Shown in pieces: positions 17,697-25,377 of a DNA stretch of 48,981 nt. The notes under the pieces were generated by a model. The model did not search any database. It was not told where the DNA came from and worked only from the letters and a program-made list of their open reading frames with translations. Position numbers and translations under genes: made by a program. Position 1 is the first letter of the stretch; each line of letters starts with the position of its first letter. Source of the DNA: Streptomyces graminilatus (lineage in GTDB: Bacteria; Actinomycetota; Actinomycetes; Streptomycetales; Streptomycetaceae); contig NZ_LIQQ01000136.1 of the NCBI RefSeq assembly GCF_001418565.1, positions 1 to 48,981 of the forward strand. Direction: 5' to 3'.

Positions 17697-18626
17697 ATGA
17701 CTACGTCGTCCCCTTCCTCCCCGTCGGGTTCCCCGCTGTCACGTATCCGGATCGGCTCAGCGCCCGACTCCTGGGGCGTGTGGTTCCCCGACGACCCCCA
17801 GCAGGTGCCCTGGCAGCGCTTCCTCGACGAGGTCTCGCAGTCCGGGTACGAGTGGATCGAGCTGGGCCCGTACGGGTACCTGCCGACCGATCCGGCCGTC
17901 CTCACCGAGGAGACGGCCAGGCGTGGGCTGAAGGTGTCCGCCGGCACGGTGTTCACCGGGCTGCACCACGGTGAGTCCGTCTGGGAGAAGACCTGGGCGC
18001 ACGTCGCGGACAACGCGGTGCTCGCGCAGGCCATGGGCGCGTCCCACCTGGTGGTCATCCCGTCCTTCTGGCGGGACGACAAGACGGGCGAGGTGCTGGA
18101 GCCGGACACCCTGACGCCCGAGCAGTGGCGCAACCTGACCACGCTGACCGAGCGGCTCGGCCATGAGGTGCGGGAGCGGTACGGCCTCCGGATCGTCGTC
18201 CACCCGCACGCCGACACGCACATCGACAGCGAGGAGAACGTCACCCGTTTCCTCGACGGCACCGACTCGTCGCTCGTCTCGCTGTGCCTGGACACGGGCC
18301 ACTACGCGTACTGCGGCGGCGACAGCGTCAAGCTGATCGAGACCTACGGCGAGCGGATCGGCTACCTCCACCTCAAGCAGGTCGACCCCGGGATCCTCGC
18401 GGACGTACGGGCGAACGAGGTCCCGTTCGGCCCCGCGGTCGCCCGTGGCGTCATGTGCGAACCCCCGTCCGGCGTACCGGAACTGGCCCCCGTCCTGGCC
18501 GCCGCCCAGAAGCTGGACGTGGACCTGTTCGCGATCGTCGAGCAGGACATGTACCCGTGCGAGCCGGACAAGCCGCTGCCCATCGCGCAGCGGACGCGGG
18601 CGTTCCTTCGCTCCTGCGGGGCGTGA
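17697..18626 (+). CDS. IolE/IolH-like sugar isomerase or dehydratase (TIM barrel)
   Basis: A 309-residue xylose-isomerase-like TIM-barrel protein. After a Ser/Pro-rich start come IRIGSAPDSWGVWFPDD, then GYEWIELGPYGYLPTDP and SLCLDTGHYAYCGGDS and IGYLHLKQVDP, with the metal-ligand pattern (Glu, Asp, His) of the family; IVEQDMYPCEPDKPLPIA closes the fold. Corynebacterial inositol loci carry very similar proteins annotated IolE or IolH. The likely role is inosose dehydration or a related isomerisation. It is divergent from iolC and probably co-regulated. Choosing between IolE and IolH is not possible by eye. Confidence 0.8.
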   Translation: MTTSSPSSPSGSPLSRIRIGSAPDSWGVWFPDDPQQVPWQRFLDEVSQSGYEWIELGPYGYLPTDPAVLTEETARRGLKVSAGTVFTGLHHGESVWEKTWAHVADNAVLAQAMGASHLVVIPSFWRDDKTGEVLEPDTLTPEQWRNLTTLTERLGHEVRERYGLRIVVHPHADTHIDSEENVTRFLDGTDSSLVSLCLDTGHYAYCGGDSVKLIETYGERIGYLHLKQVDPGILADVRANEVPFGPAVARGVMCEPPSGVPELAPVLAAAQKLDVDLFAIVEQDMYPCEPDKPLPIAQRTRAFLRSCGA

Positions 18627-18706
18627 CGCTTCGCTGGATCGGCGGTTCTTTGTCTGCGGGCCGGTGGGGGCTTGTCGCGCAGTTCCTCGCGCCCCTGTCG
18701 GGGGCG
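18624..18706 (+). repeat. Streptomyces dispersed 3'-flank element, copy 1
   Basis: It begins at the TGA of the upstream gene (TGACGCTTCGCTGG), continues through GCGGGCCGGTGG and TTGTCGCGCAGTTCC, and ends in the hairpin CGCCCC(18690-18695)/GGGGCG(18701-18706). A second copy on the minus strand follows gltA at 23724-23808 and aligns along its whole length, also from the stop codon. The hairpin suggests a terminator role. Confidence 0.7.
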
Positions 18707-18975
18707 TCGCCTAACGGCGTACGCCCCTTCGGTCAATTGGACACGCCGGTCCGCTGGCGTGCGCCTTTGCGTTGCTTGTGTCACAAACACTCCCCTCCTG
18801 TCACACATGTCGCGTGTACGTGGGTTCCGCGTCACACAGTGTCAACAGGCCTCGACCCAGGGTCACCTTCGGTCGTTCAGCGGGCAAAGGCTTTGTGATC
18901 GCCAAGCGCAGCGCCCGGCTCCCCCGACGGCCGACCCTGGCCGACCCCGTGACGCACGCGCAGGGAGGTGCACCC
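18707..18975. other. Intergenic region upstream of small HTH gene
   Basis: No gene recognised. The stretch 18775-18850 is relatively AT-rich and has repeated GTCACA words (GTGTCACAAACAC, CTGTCACACATG, GTCACACAGTGTC), which may form a regulator-binding promoter region for the gene at 18976. No convincing -35/-10 pair was assigned. Confidence 0.35.
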
Positions 18976-19176
18976 ATGACCGACCGACGGCTCTGGTCGT
19001 ACAAAGAGATCGCCGCGCACATCCGCGTCCAGCCGGACACCGTGCGCTCGTACCGCAAGCACGGTCTGCTGCCCGCACCCGACCACGTGGAGAGCGGAAA
19101 GCCCTACTGGTACGCCGACACCGTACGGGCGTGGGTCGCGGCCCGGCCGGGGAACCGGGGCCGCCGGGACGACTGA
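18976..19176 (+). CDS. Small helix-turn-helix DNA-binding protein (66 aa)
   Basis: A 66-residue protein starting MTDRRLWSYKEIAAHIRVQPDTVRSYRKHGLLP, preceded by GGGAGGTG. The first 35 residues form a MerR/AlpA-like helix-turn-helix, and SGKPYWYADTVRAWVAARPG completes a winged-helix of the kind found in excisionase-like and HTH_17 proteins. It probably binds DNA, alone or with a partner. No phage or integrase gene lies nearby, so it is probably a chromosomal Streptomyces regulator rather than an excisionase. It converges on the alcohol dehydrogenase across a perfect hairpin. Confidence 0.75.
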   Translation: MTDRRLWSYKEIAAHIRVQPDTVRSYRKHGLLPAPDHVESGKPYWYADTVRAWVAARPGNRGRRDD

Positions 19177-19210
19177 CGCCCGACGCCCGCTCGACACCTC
19201 ACCCCTCCGC

Positions 19211-19236
19211 TGTGCCCCACACCCCCGTGGGGCACA
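19211..19236. terminator. Perfect hairpin between convergent genes
   Basis: TGTGCCCCAC (19211-19220) and GTGGGGCACA (19227-19236) form a perfect 10-base stem with a 6-base loop, followed by GTTCTTC. It lies between the HTH gene and the alcohol dehydrogenase gene and can act in both directions. Confidence 0.75.
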
Positions 19237-19258
19237 GTTCTTCACGGGCGGGCCGGCC

Positions 19259-20302
19259 TCAGCGCCACGGCTCGATGACCGTGACCCCCGCCCCCGGCGC
19301 CTTCCCCATCGCCGCCAGTGCGGCCGGGGACTCCGTCAGGGGGATCGTCGATGTCACCAGGAGGTCCGGGCGCAGGATTCCCGCCGCCACCAACTCCAGC
19401 ATCGGCGGGTAGGTGTGGGCGGCCATGCCGTGGCTGCCCAGGAGTTGGAGTTCCAAGGCGACAACTCTGGCCATTGGGGCGGGTGTTGTGCCGTCCGGCG
19501 AGGGGAGCAGGCCCACCTGGACGTGGCGGCCTCTGCGGCGCAGGCCGTTCACCGAGGCCGCGCAGGTCGTCGGGGAGCCCAGCGCGTCCAGGGACAAGTG
19601 GGCGCCGCCTGACGTCAGTTCGCGTACCGCCGCTGCCGTGTCGTCGGTCGTGGCCGCGTTCACGCACTCCGCCGCGCCGAACTTCCGCGCCAGTTCCAGT
19701 GCGCCGGGGGATACGTCCACCGCCACGACCCGGGCTCCGGAAGCCGCCGCGATCATCACCGCCGACAGGCCCACCCCGCCGCATCCGTGCACGGCGACCC
19801 ACTCCCCCGCCGCCACCCGGCCCTGCTGGACCACCGCCCGGTACGCCGTCGCGAACCGGCAGCCCAGGGAGGCCGCCGTGCCGTACGACATCCCCTCCGG
19901 GACAGCCACCAGGTTCACGTCCGCGTGGTCCAGTGCCACGAACTCCGCGAACGAACCCCAGTGCGTGAACCCCGGCTGGGTCTGGCGCTCGCACACCTGC
20001 TGGTCACCGGCCGCACAGGACGGGCAGCTCCCGCAGGCGCAGACGAAGGGGACCGTCACCCGGTCCCCGGCCCGCCAGGCGCTCACACCCGCGCCGACCC
20101 CCTCCACGACACCCGCCAGCTCGTGGCCCGGCACGTGCGGCAGCGCGATGTCGGGGTCGTGGCCCATCCAGCCGTGCCAGTCGCTGCGGCACAGCCCGGT
20201 GGCCTCCACACGCACCACGACCCCGTGCGGCGCGGGCACCGGGTCCGGCACCTCCCGCACCTCGGCCGGCTGCCCGTACCGCTCGAACACCACCGCACGC
20301 AT
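19259..20302 (-). CDS. Zinc-dependent alcohol dehydrogenase
   Basis: A 347-residue medium-chain dehydrogenase. [16 protein letters not shown] holds the first catalytic-zinc Cys, [16 protein letters not shown] the catalytic His-Glu, and [17 protein letters not shown] the four cysteines of the structural zinc. The nucleotide-binding fold is marked by [28 protein letters not shown], where the Asp after the second strand suggests NAD(H) rather than NADP(H). The substrate is unknown. It is divergent from the copper chaperone; the 219-base gap also holds short TCACAG/TCGCAG hexamer repeats near 20343-20372. Confidence 0.87.
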   Translation of the reverse strand: MRAVVFERYGQPAEVREVPDPVPAPHGVVVRVEATGLCRSDWHGWMGHDPDIALPHVPGHELAGVVEGVGAGVSAWRAGDRVTVPFVCACGSCPSCAAGDQQVCERQTQPGFTHWGSFAEFVALDHADVNLVAVPEGMSYGTAASLGCRFATAYRAVVQQGRVAAGEWVAVHGCGGVGLSAVMIAAASGARVVAVDVSPGALELARKFGAAECVNAATTDDTAAAVRELTSGGAHLSLDALGSPTTCAASVNGLRRRGRHVQVGLLPSPDGTTPAPMARVVALELQLLGSHGMAAHTYPPMLELVAAGILRPDLLVTSTIPLTESPAALAAMGKAPGAGVTVIEPWR

Positions 20303-20421
20303 GCGCCCTCACCCTCACCCTCGTCGTCCGCGTTCTCAGCGCGGTCACGGTCACAGTCGCAGTCACAGTCGCGATCGCCGCCACGGCCTTGTCGGAGATC
20401 TTGCCATTGGCACTGGATGAG

Positions 20422-20440
20422 TACCCCCCAGGGGTATAGT
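20422..20440 (+). promoter_or_regulatory. CsoR-type copper operator over the copZ-copA -10
   Basis: TACCCCCCAGGGGTA (20422-20436) is the classic GC-rich palindrome of CsoR operators. It runs into TATAGT (20435-20440), a good -10. Copper-free CsoR would block this promoter, and copper would release it. The csoR gene itself is not in the window. Confidence 0.8.
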
Positions 20441-20521
20441 AGAGTGAAACTCACAGGGCACGTGCGCCACCGACCCGGGCGGACGAGGGCCCTTGACGAC
20501 GCCTCGAAGAGGAGCAACGAC

Positions 20522-20761
20522 ATGACCGCCCAGACCGACACCCCCGGCTCCGTCACCGCCGTCTACCAGGTGACCGGCATGAGCTGCGGGCACTGCGAAG
20601 GTTCGGTTTCGAGTGAGATCACCGAGCTGGCCGGGGTCATCTCCGTGACGGCCGTCGCCGGCACCGGTGAGGTCACCGTGGTGTCCGAGGCCCCGCTCGA
20701 CGAGGCCGCCGTGCGCGCCGCCGTGGACGAGGCGGGCTTCGAGCTGGCCGGCCGGGCCTGA
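20522..20761 (+). CDS. copZ: Copper chaperone, CopZ type
   Basis: A 79-residue heavy-metal-associated domain. [13 protein letters not shown] carries the MxCxxC copper site, followed by the expected beta-alpha-beta-beta-alpha-beta pattern ending [14 protein letters not shown]. It should bind Cu(I) in the cytosol and hand it to the ATPase encoded 19 bases downstream. The ATG follows GAGGAGC. Expression is expected to respond to copper through the CsoR box upstream. Confidence 0.9.
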   Translation: MTAQTDTPGSVTAVYQVTGMSCGHCEGSVSSEITELAGVISVTAVAGTGEVTVVSEAPLDEAAVRAAVDEAGFELAGRA

Positions 20762-20780
20762 CCCCAGGGACGCGGCGACC

Positions 20781-23069
20781 ATGACCAGTACCAGCACCGA
20801 GACCCCGGCGGTCACGCCTCATGAGGTCGAGCTGACCATCGGCGGGATGACGTGCGCGAGCTGCGCGGCCCGCGTCGAGAAGAAGCTCAACCGCATGGAC
20901 GGCGTCTTCGCCACCGTCAACTACGCGACGGAGAAGGCGAAGATCGCGTACGCCGACGGGGTCGCGGTCGACGACCTCATAGCCACCGTCGTGAAGACCG
21001 GGTACACCGCCGAGGAACCGCCCCCGCCGGTCATCACGGAGAGGGATGCGCCCGCGGTCGAGCGGGACTCCGATCCCGAGTTGGCCGGGCTGCGGCAGCG
21101 GCTCCTCGTCTCCGTGCTGCTTGCCGCGCCCGTCGTCCTGATGTCCATGATTCCCGCGCTCCAGTTCGACAACTGGCGGTGGCTCGCGCTGACGCTGGCC
21201 TCGCCGGTCGTCGTCTGGGGCGGGCTGCCGTTCCACCGGGCCGCGTTCACCAACGCGCGGCACGGCGCGGCCACCATGGACACCCTGGTGTCGGTCGGCA
21301 CGCTCGCCGCGTACGGCTGGTCCCTGTGGGCGCTGTTCTGGGGCGACGCGGGCCGGCCCGTGGCGCCGGGGATGCCGGGCATGGAGGGGATGGGGGTGCG
21401 GGAGAGTTTCTCGTTCACCGCCTCCCGTACGGGCGGCACCTCGGAGATCTATCTCGAGGTCGCCGCCGGAGTCGTCGCGTTCATCCTCCTCGGGCGCTAT
21501 CTGGAGGCCCGCGCCAAGCGGCGCTCGGGTGCGGCGCTGCGGGCGCTCATGGAGTTGGGGGCCAAGGACGTCTGCGTGCTGCGTGGCGGGCGAGAGGTTC
21601 GGGTGTCCGTCGGCGAGTTGGTGATCGGGGACCGGTTCGTCGTACGGCCCGGGGAGAAGATCGCCACCGACGGAACCGTCGTCGAGGGGGTCTCGGCGGT
21701 CGACGCCTCGATGCTGACCGGCGAGTCCGTACCGGTCGATGTCGGCGTCGGGGACGCCGTCACGGGCGCGACCGTGAACGCCGGGGGCCGGCTGGTCGTC
21801 GAGGCCACCCGGGTCGGCGCGGACACCCAGCTCGCGCGGATGGCCCGGCTGGTGGAGGACGCGCAGAACGGCAAGGCCGAGGTGCAGCGGCTCGCCGACC
21901 GGATCTCCGGGGTCTTCGTCCCCGTGGTGCTGTTGATCGCGCTCGGGACGTTCGGGGCCTGGCTCGCTCTCACGGGTGACGCCGTCGCCGCGTTCACCGC
22001 CGCCGTCGCCGTGCTGATCATCGCCTGCCCCTGCGCGCTGGGGCTCGCCACGCCGACCGCTCTGATGGTCGGCACCGGGCGGGGGGCGCAGCTCGGCATC
22101 CTGATCAAGGGTCCCGAGGTACTGGAGTCCACGCGCCGCGTCGACACGATCGTCCTGGACAAGACGGGCACGGTGACGACGGGCCGTATGACCCTCCAGG
22201 AGGTGTACGTCGCCGAGGGCGCCGACGAGAAGCAGGTGCTGCGGCTCGCGGGCGCCCTCGAACACGCCTCCGAACATCCGGTCGCCCGGGCGATCGCGGC
22301 GGGGGCCGAGGAACGCGTCGGGCCGCTGCCGGCGGCCGAGTCCTTCGAGAACGTGCCCGGACGGGGCGTACGCGGGCGGGTGGACGGGCGCGAGGTGGCC
22401 GTGGGACGGCTCGTGGACGGGCTGTCGGGGCCGCTGCCGGAGGAACTGGCCCATGCGAAGGCGGAGGCCGAGAGCGGCGGACGTACGGCCGTGGTGGTCG
22501 CCTGGGACGGGGAGGCGCGCGGTGTCCTCACCGTCGCCGACGCGGTCCGGGAGACCAGCGCCGAGGCCGTGCGCGAGCTGCGCGCGCTGGGGCTCACTCC
22601 GGTGCTGCTGACCGGGGACAACCGGGCGGTCGCGGAGGCGGTCGCACGGGCCGTCGGGATCGAGCAGGTGATCTCCGAGGTGCTGCCGGAGGAAAAGGTC
22701 GAGGCTGTAAGGCGGCTTCAGGGTGAGGGGCGGACCGTCGCGATGGTCGGCGACGGGGTCAACGACGCGGCCGCCCTGGCCACCGCCGATCTGGGTCTGG
22801 CCATGGGCACGGGCACCGACGCGGCGATCGAGGCGAGCGACCTGACACTGGTGCGCGGGGATCTACGGGTGGCCGCCGATGCCATCCGGCTGTCCCGGAG
22901 GACGCTCTCGACCATCAAGGGCAACCTGGTGTGGGCCTTCGGCTACAACGTGGCCGCGCTGCCGCTGGCCGCCGCCGGACTGCTGAACCCGATGATCGCG
23001 GGGGCCGCGATGGCCTTCTCCTCGGTGTTCGTGGTGACGAACAGCCTCCGTCTGCGCACGTTCCGCTGA
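20781..23069 (+). CDS. copA: Copper-exporting P1B-type ATPase
   Basis: A 762-residue P-type ATPase. It has one N-terminal heavy-metal domain, GGMTCASC (Cys25 and Cys28), eight predicted membrane spans with the transport-site motif CPC at 416-418, the phosphorylation motif DKTGT starting at Asp460, the GEKIATDG and MLTGES actuator motifs, SEHPVA in the nucleotide domain and [10 protein letters not shown] in the hinge. All key residues are intact. A Met/Gly-rich loop ([10 protein letters not shown]) lies between early membrane segments, as in many copper pumps. It forms an operon with copZ under the CsoR box. Confidence 0.93.
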   Translation: MTSTSTETPAVTPHEVELTIGGMTCASCAARVEKKLNRMDGVFATVNYATEKAKIAYADGVAVDDLIATVVKTGYTAEEPPPPVITERDAPAVERDSDPELAGLRQRLLVSVLLAAPVVLMSMIPALQFDNWRWLALTLASPVVVWGGLPFHRAAFTNARHGAATMDTLVSVGTLAAYGWSLWALFWGDAGRPVAPGMPGMEGMGVRESFSFTASRTGGTSEIYLEVAAGVVAFILLGRYLEARAKRRSGAALRALMELGAKDVCVLRGGREVRVSVGELVIGDRFVVRPGEKIATDGTVVEGVSAVDASMLTGESVPVDVGVGDAVTGATVNAGGRLVVEATRVGADTQLARMARLVEDAQNGKAEVQRLADRISGVFVPVVLLIALGTFGAWLALTGDAVAAFTAAVAVLIIACPCALGLATPTALMVGTGRGAQLGILIKGPEVLESTRRVDTIVLDKTGTVTTGRMTLQEVYVAEGADEKQVLRLAGALEHASEHPVARAIAAGAEERVGPLPAAESFENVPGRGVRGRVDGREVAVGRLVDGLSGPLPEELAHAKAEAESGGRTAVVVAWDGEARGVLTVADAVRETSAEAVRELRALGLTPVLLTGDNRAVAEAVARAVGIEQVISEVLPEEKVEAVRRLQGEGRTVAMVGDGVNDAAALATADLGLAMGTGTDAAIEASDLTLVRGDLRVAADAIRLSRRTLSTIKGNLVWAFGYNVAALPLAAAGLLNPMIAGAAMAFSSVFVVTNSLRLRTFR

Positions 23070-23619
23070 GATCATCCCGGGACCGGACGAAAGTTACCGG
23101 CAGTACGCACAAGTCGGTGTCATAGTCCCTATGGAGTCCAACGCCAGCCTCACATAAACTCTTCACAAGCCTCGCGCATCATCCTTACGCTTGGGCCCCG
23201 GTCGCGACAACCGGGATTCCGCGCACCTAAAGGACATATGCAAGAGACGCGGATCACAGTGCTGCGAACGTAACCATCGAAGGGCTTCGAAGGTCTAAGT
23301 TGGCGATGTCAGAGAGCGTCTTGGGGGGCGCCGACTGACATCTGAGGATGTCTTGGGGGACGTCCTCGGAGATGCGTTGCCGGGACACGTACACCGGGAA
23401 GCTTGAGCGGCCCACCCCAGCGTGCGCGTCCCGGCAGACCGCACCGAGCAGGAGTGCGACGAGTTTTGCTCGTTCTGCTCAAGAGCCGTCACTATGGCGG
23501 TAGCACGACCCGCACAACAACGGCCGCCCCGGCGGCCCGCACACCAGCGATAGCGAATTCAGGCGCTGTCCTCCAAACGCCCGGCCGGATCCCGTGGGGG
23601 GAATCCGCACCGGGACATG
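23070..23619. other. Long gap without a recognisable gene, leader-like
   Basis: About 550 bases after copA. The first 250 are noticeably AT-richer than neighbouring genes, and the region resembles an untranslated leader. A near-duplicate word, GTCTTGGGGG, occurs at about 23319-23329 and 23349-23359. A 51-codon frame runs from ATG 23348 to TAG 23503, and a second frame through 23422-23550 contains ECDEFCSFCSRAV, but neither has a proper ribosome binding site. It could be the 5' relic of a lost gene or a non-coding RNA. Confidence 0.35.
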
Positions 23620-23672
23620 GGAAGGCGCCCTGTACGCCGGCCCGTGGGGGGACCGTCGGCAGGGCGCCTTCC
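23620..23672 (+). terminator. 13-base perfect hairpin
   Basis: GGAAGGCGCCCTG (23620-23632) and CAGGGCGCCTTCC (23660-23672) form a perfect stem with a 27-base loop, followed by GCTTTT on the plus strand. It could end transcription coming from copA or from the leader-like region, or act on the minus strand after gltA. Confidence 0.6.
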
Positions 23673-23707
23673 GCTTTTCCGCCGAACAACTCCGGGATGT
23701 GTGGGAT

Positions 23708-23742
23708 GGGCGCGGTCCCACCGCGCCCCCGAAGGGGCGCGG
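23708..23742 (-). terminator. Alternative hairpins downstream of gltA
   Basis: CCGCGCCCC (23721-23729) pairs with GGGGCGCGG (23734-23742), and GGGCGCGGT (23708-23716) pairs with ACCGCGCCC (23720-23728). The two stems share a strand. They lie 64-98 bases past the gltA stop, at the far end of the dispersed repeat. Confidence 0.6.
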
Positions 23743-23808
23743 GGAACTGCGCGACCAGCCACGACGAACCCGCAGGTTCAGAACAACCGCCTACCCAGCG
23801 GAGCGTTA
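23724..23808 (-). repeat. Streptomyces dispersed 3'-flank element, copy 2
   Basis: Read on the minus strand from the gltA TAA: ACGCTCCGCTGG, GCGGTTGTTCT, then TGGTCGCGCAGTTCCCCGCG and the CCCCTTCGGGG hairpin. It aligns with copy 1 at 18624-18706 from the stop codon onward, with scattered differences. Because both copies start at a stop codon, the element seems tied to gene 3' ends. Confidence 0.7.
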
Positions 23809-25104
23809 CCGCTGCTCGACCGGCACGAAGTCCCGCTCGACGACACCCGTGTAGATCTGGCGCGGGCGGCCGATGCGCGAACCCGGCTCCTTGATCATCT
23901 CGTGCCACTGGGCGATCCAGCCCGGGAGGCGGCCCAGCGCGAACAGGACCGTGAACATCTCGGTCGGGAAGCCCATCGCGCGGTAGATGAGGCCCGTGTA
24001 GAAGTCGACGTTCGGGTAGAGGTTGCGCGAGACGAAGTAGTCGTCGGAGAGCGCGTGCTCCTCCAGCTTCAGCGCGATGTCCAGCAGCTCGTCGGACTTG
24101 CCGAGGGCCGAGAGGACGTCGTGCGCGGCAGCCTTGATGATCTTCGCGCGCGGGTCGAAGGACTTGTACACCCGGTGGCCGAAGCCCATCAGGCGGACGC
24201 CGTCCTCCTTGTTCTTCACCTTGCGGATGAAGGAGTCGACGTCGCCGCCGTTGGCCTGGATGCCCTCCAGCATCTCCAGGACGGACTGGTTGGCGCCGCC
24301 GTGCAGCGGGCCCCAGAGCGCGGAGATGCCGGCCGAGATCGACGCGAACATGTTGGCCTGCGAGGAGCCGACCAGCCGGACCGTCGACGTCGAACAGTTC
24401 TGCTCGTGGTCGGCGTGCAGGATCAGCAGCTTGTCCAGGGCGGAGACGACGACCGGGTCGAGGTCGTACTCCTGGGCCGGCACCGAGAACGTCATGCGGA
24501 GGAAGTTCTCGACGTAGCCGAGGTCGTTGCGCGGGTAGACGAACGGGTGACCGATCGACTTCTTGTACGCGTACGCGGCGATCGTCGGAAGCTTGGCGAG
24601 CAGCCGGATCGTCGAGAGGTTGCGCTGCTTCTCGTCGAACGGGTTGTGGCTGTCCTGGTAGAAGGTCGACAGCGCCGAGACGACCGACGACAGCATCGCC
24701 ATCGGGTGCGCGTCACGCGGGAAGCCGCGGTAGAAGTTCTTGACGTCCTCGTGCAGCAGGGTGTGCTGCGTGATCTCGTTCTTGAAGACGGAGAGCTCGT
24801 CCACGGTCGGAAGCTCACCGTTGATCAGCAGGAACGCCACCTCAAGGAAGGTGGAGCGCTCGGCGAGCTGCTCGATGGGGTACCCGCGGTAGCGGAGGAT
24901 GCCCTGCTCACCATCGAGGTAGGTGACTGCGGATTTATATGCGGCCGTGTTTCCGTAGCCGCTGTCCAATGTGACCAGACCGGTCTGAGCGCGGAGCTTC
25001 CCGATGTCGAAGCCCTTGTCGCCGACGGTGCTGTCGATCACCGGGTAGGTGTACTCGCCGTCGCCGAACCGCAGTACTACAGCGTTGTTGGTGTGCTCGC
25101 TCAC
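23806..25104 (-). CDS. gltA: Citrate synthase (type II-like, hexameric family)
   Basis: A 432-residue citrate synthase that condenses acetyl-CoA and oxaloacetate at the entry of the TCA cycle. GTG at 25104 (SEHTNNAVVLRFGDGEYTYPVIDS) is preferred because AGGG lies five bases upstream; a GTG four codons earlier is possible. Core motifs include RYRGYPIEQLAERSTF, the His in WGPLHGGANQSVLEML, GFGHRVYKSFDPRA with the second His and NVDFYTGLIYRAMGFP with the catalytic Asp. Length and start match Streptomyces CitA. The upstream region contains three palindromes, and a dispersed repeat with hairpins follows the stop. Confidence 0.95.
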   Translation of the reverse strand: MSEHTNNAVVLRFGDGEYTYPVIDSTVGDKGFDIGKLRAQTGLVTLDSGYGNTAAYKSAVTYLDGEQGILRYRGYPIEQLAERSTFLEVAFLLINGELPTVDELSVFKNEITQHTLLHEDVKNFYRGFPRDAHPMAMLSSVVSALSTFYQDSHNPFDEKQRNLSTIRLLAKLPTIAAYAYKKSIGHPFVYPRNDLGYVENFLRMTFSVPAQEYDLDPVVVSALDKLLILHADHEQNCSTSTVRLVGSSQANMFASISAGISALWGPLHGGANQSVLEMLEGIQANGGDVDSFIRKVKNKEDGVRLMGFGHRVYKSFDPRAKIIKAAAHDVLSALGKSDELLDIALKLEEHALSDDYFVSRNLYPNVDFYTGLIYRAMGFPTEMFTVLFALGRLPGWIAQWHEMIKEPGSRIGRPRQIYTGVVERDFVPVEQR

Positions 25105-25209
25105 GTCATCCCTCACCGACGTTGTGCCTCTTCTTCGAGGTGCCCTGACTGTCTCTACCATCCCCCATTTGGCGCAGGAGAGTGCACTCGGGGTCGACCA
25201 TTGGGCCTA

Positions 25210-25232
25210 TTGGCGGCACTGAGTGCCGCCAA
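25210..25232. promoter_or_regulatory. 23-base perfect palindrome upstream of gltA
   Basis: Arms TTGGCGGCACT (25210-25220) and AGTGCCGCCAA (25222-25232) flank a single G. It lies 106-128 bases upstream of the gltA start. The size and perfect symmetry with almost no loop fit a protein operator better than an RNA hairpin. Confidence 0.5.
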
Positions 25233-25295
25233 GCTACTCATCCTGCCCCTCTACGCCCTGGTTCCGGAAGTGCCCTGTGACCTTTGTGACTCATT

Positions 25296-25334
25296 TGATC
25301 GATCATTTTTCACGACTGTTGTGACGGCCGTCAC
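25296..25334. promoter_or_regulatory. Two further palindromes between recD2 and gltA
   Basis: TGATCGATCA at 25296-25305 and GTGACGGCCGTCAC at 25321-25334 are both perfect. The surrounding 25261-25320 is AT-rich for this genome and probably contains the gltA promoter. The roles are not known; the second could also contribute to stopping recD2 transcription. Confidence 0.35.
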
Positions 25335-25377
25335 GGGAGTGACGCCCGGCGCACCGGTCCGCCGCGACGGCCACGGG

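Noticed and set aside
18976..19176. Small HTH protein as a phage excisionase marking an integrated element
   Set aside because: No integrase, attachment-site repeat or phage gene in the surroundings.
20343..20372. Hexamer run of TCACGG/TCACAG/TCGCAG as a regulatory repeat array
   Set aside because: Short and imperfect; lies between divergent genes without clear symmetry, so likely simple low-complexity sequence.
23492..23908. 138-codon minus-strand frame over the gltA 3' end and repeat
   Set aside because: Made up of the dispersed repeat and hairpins; common spurious call at this element.
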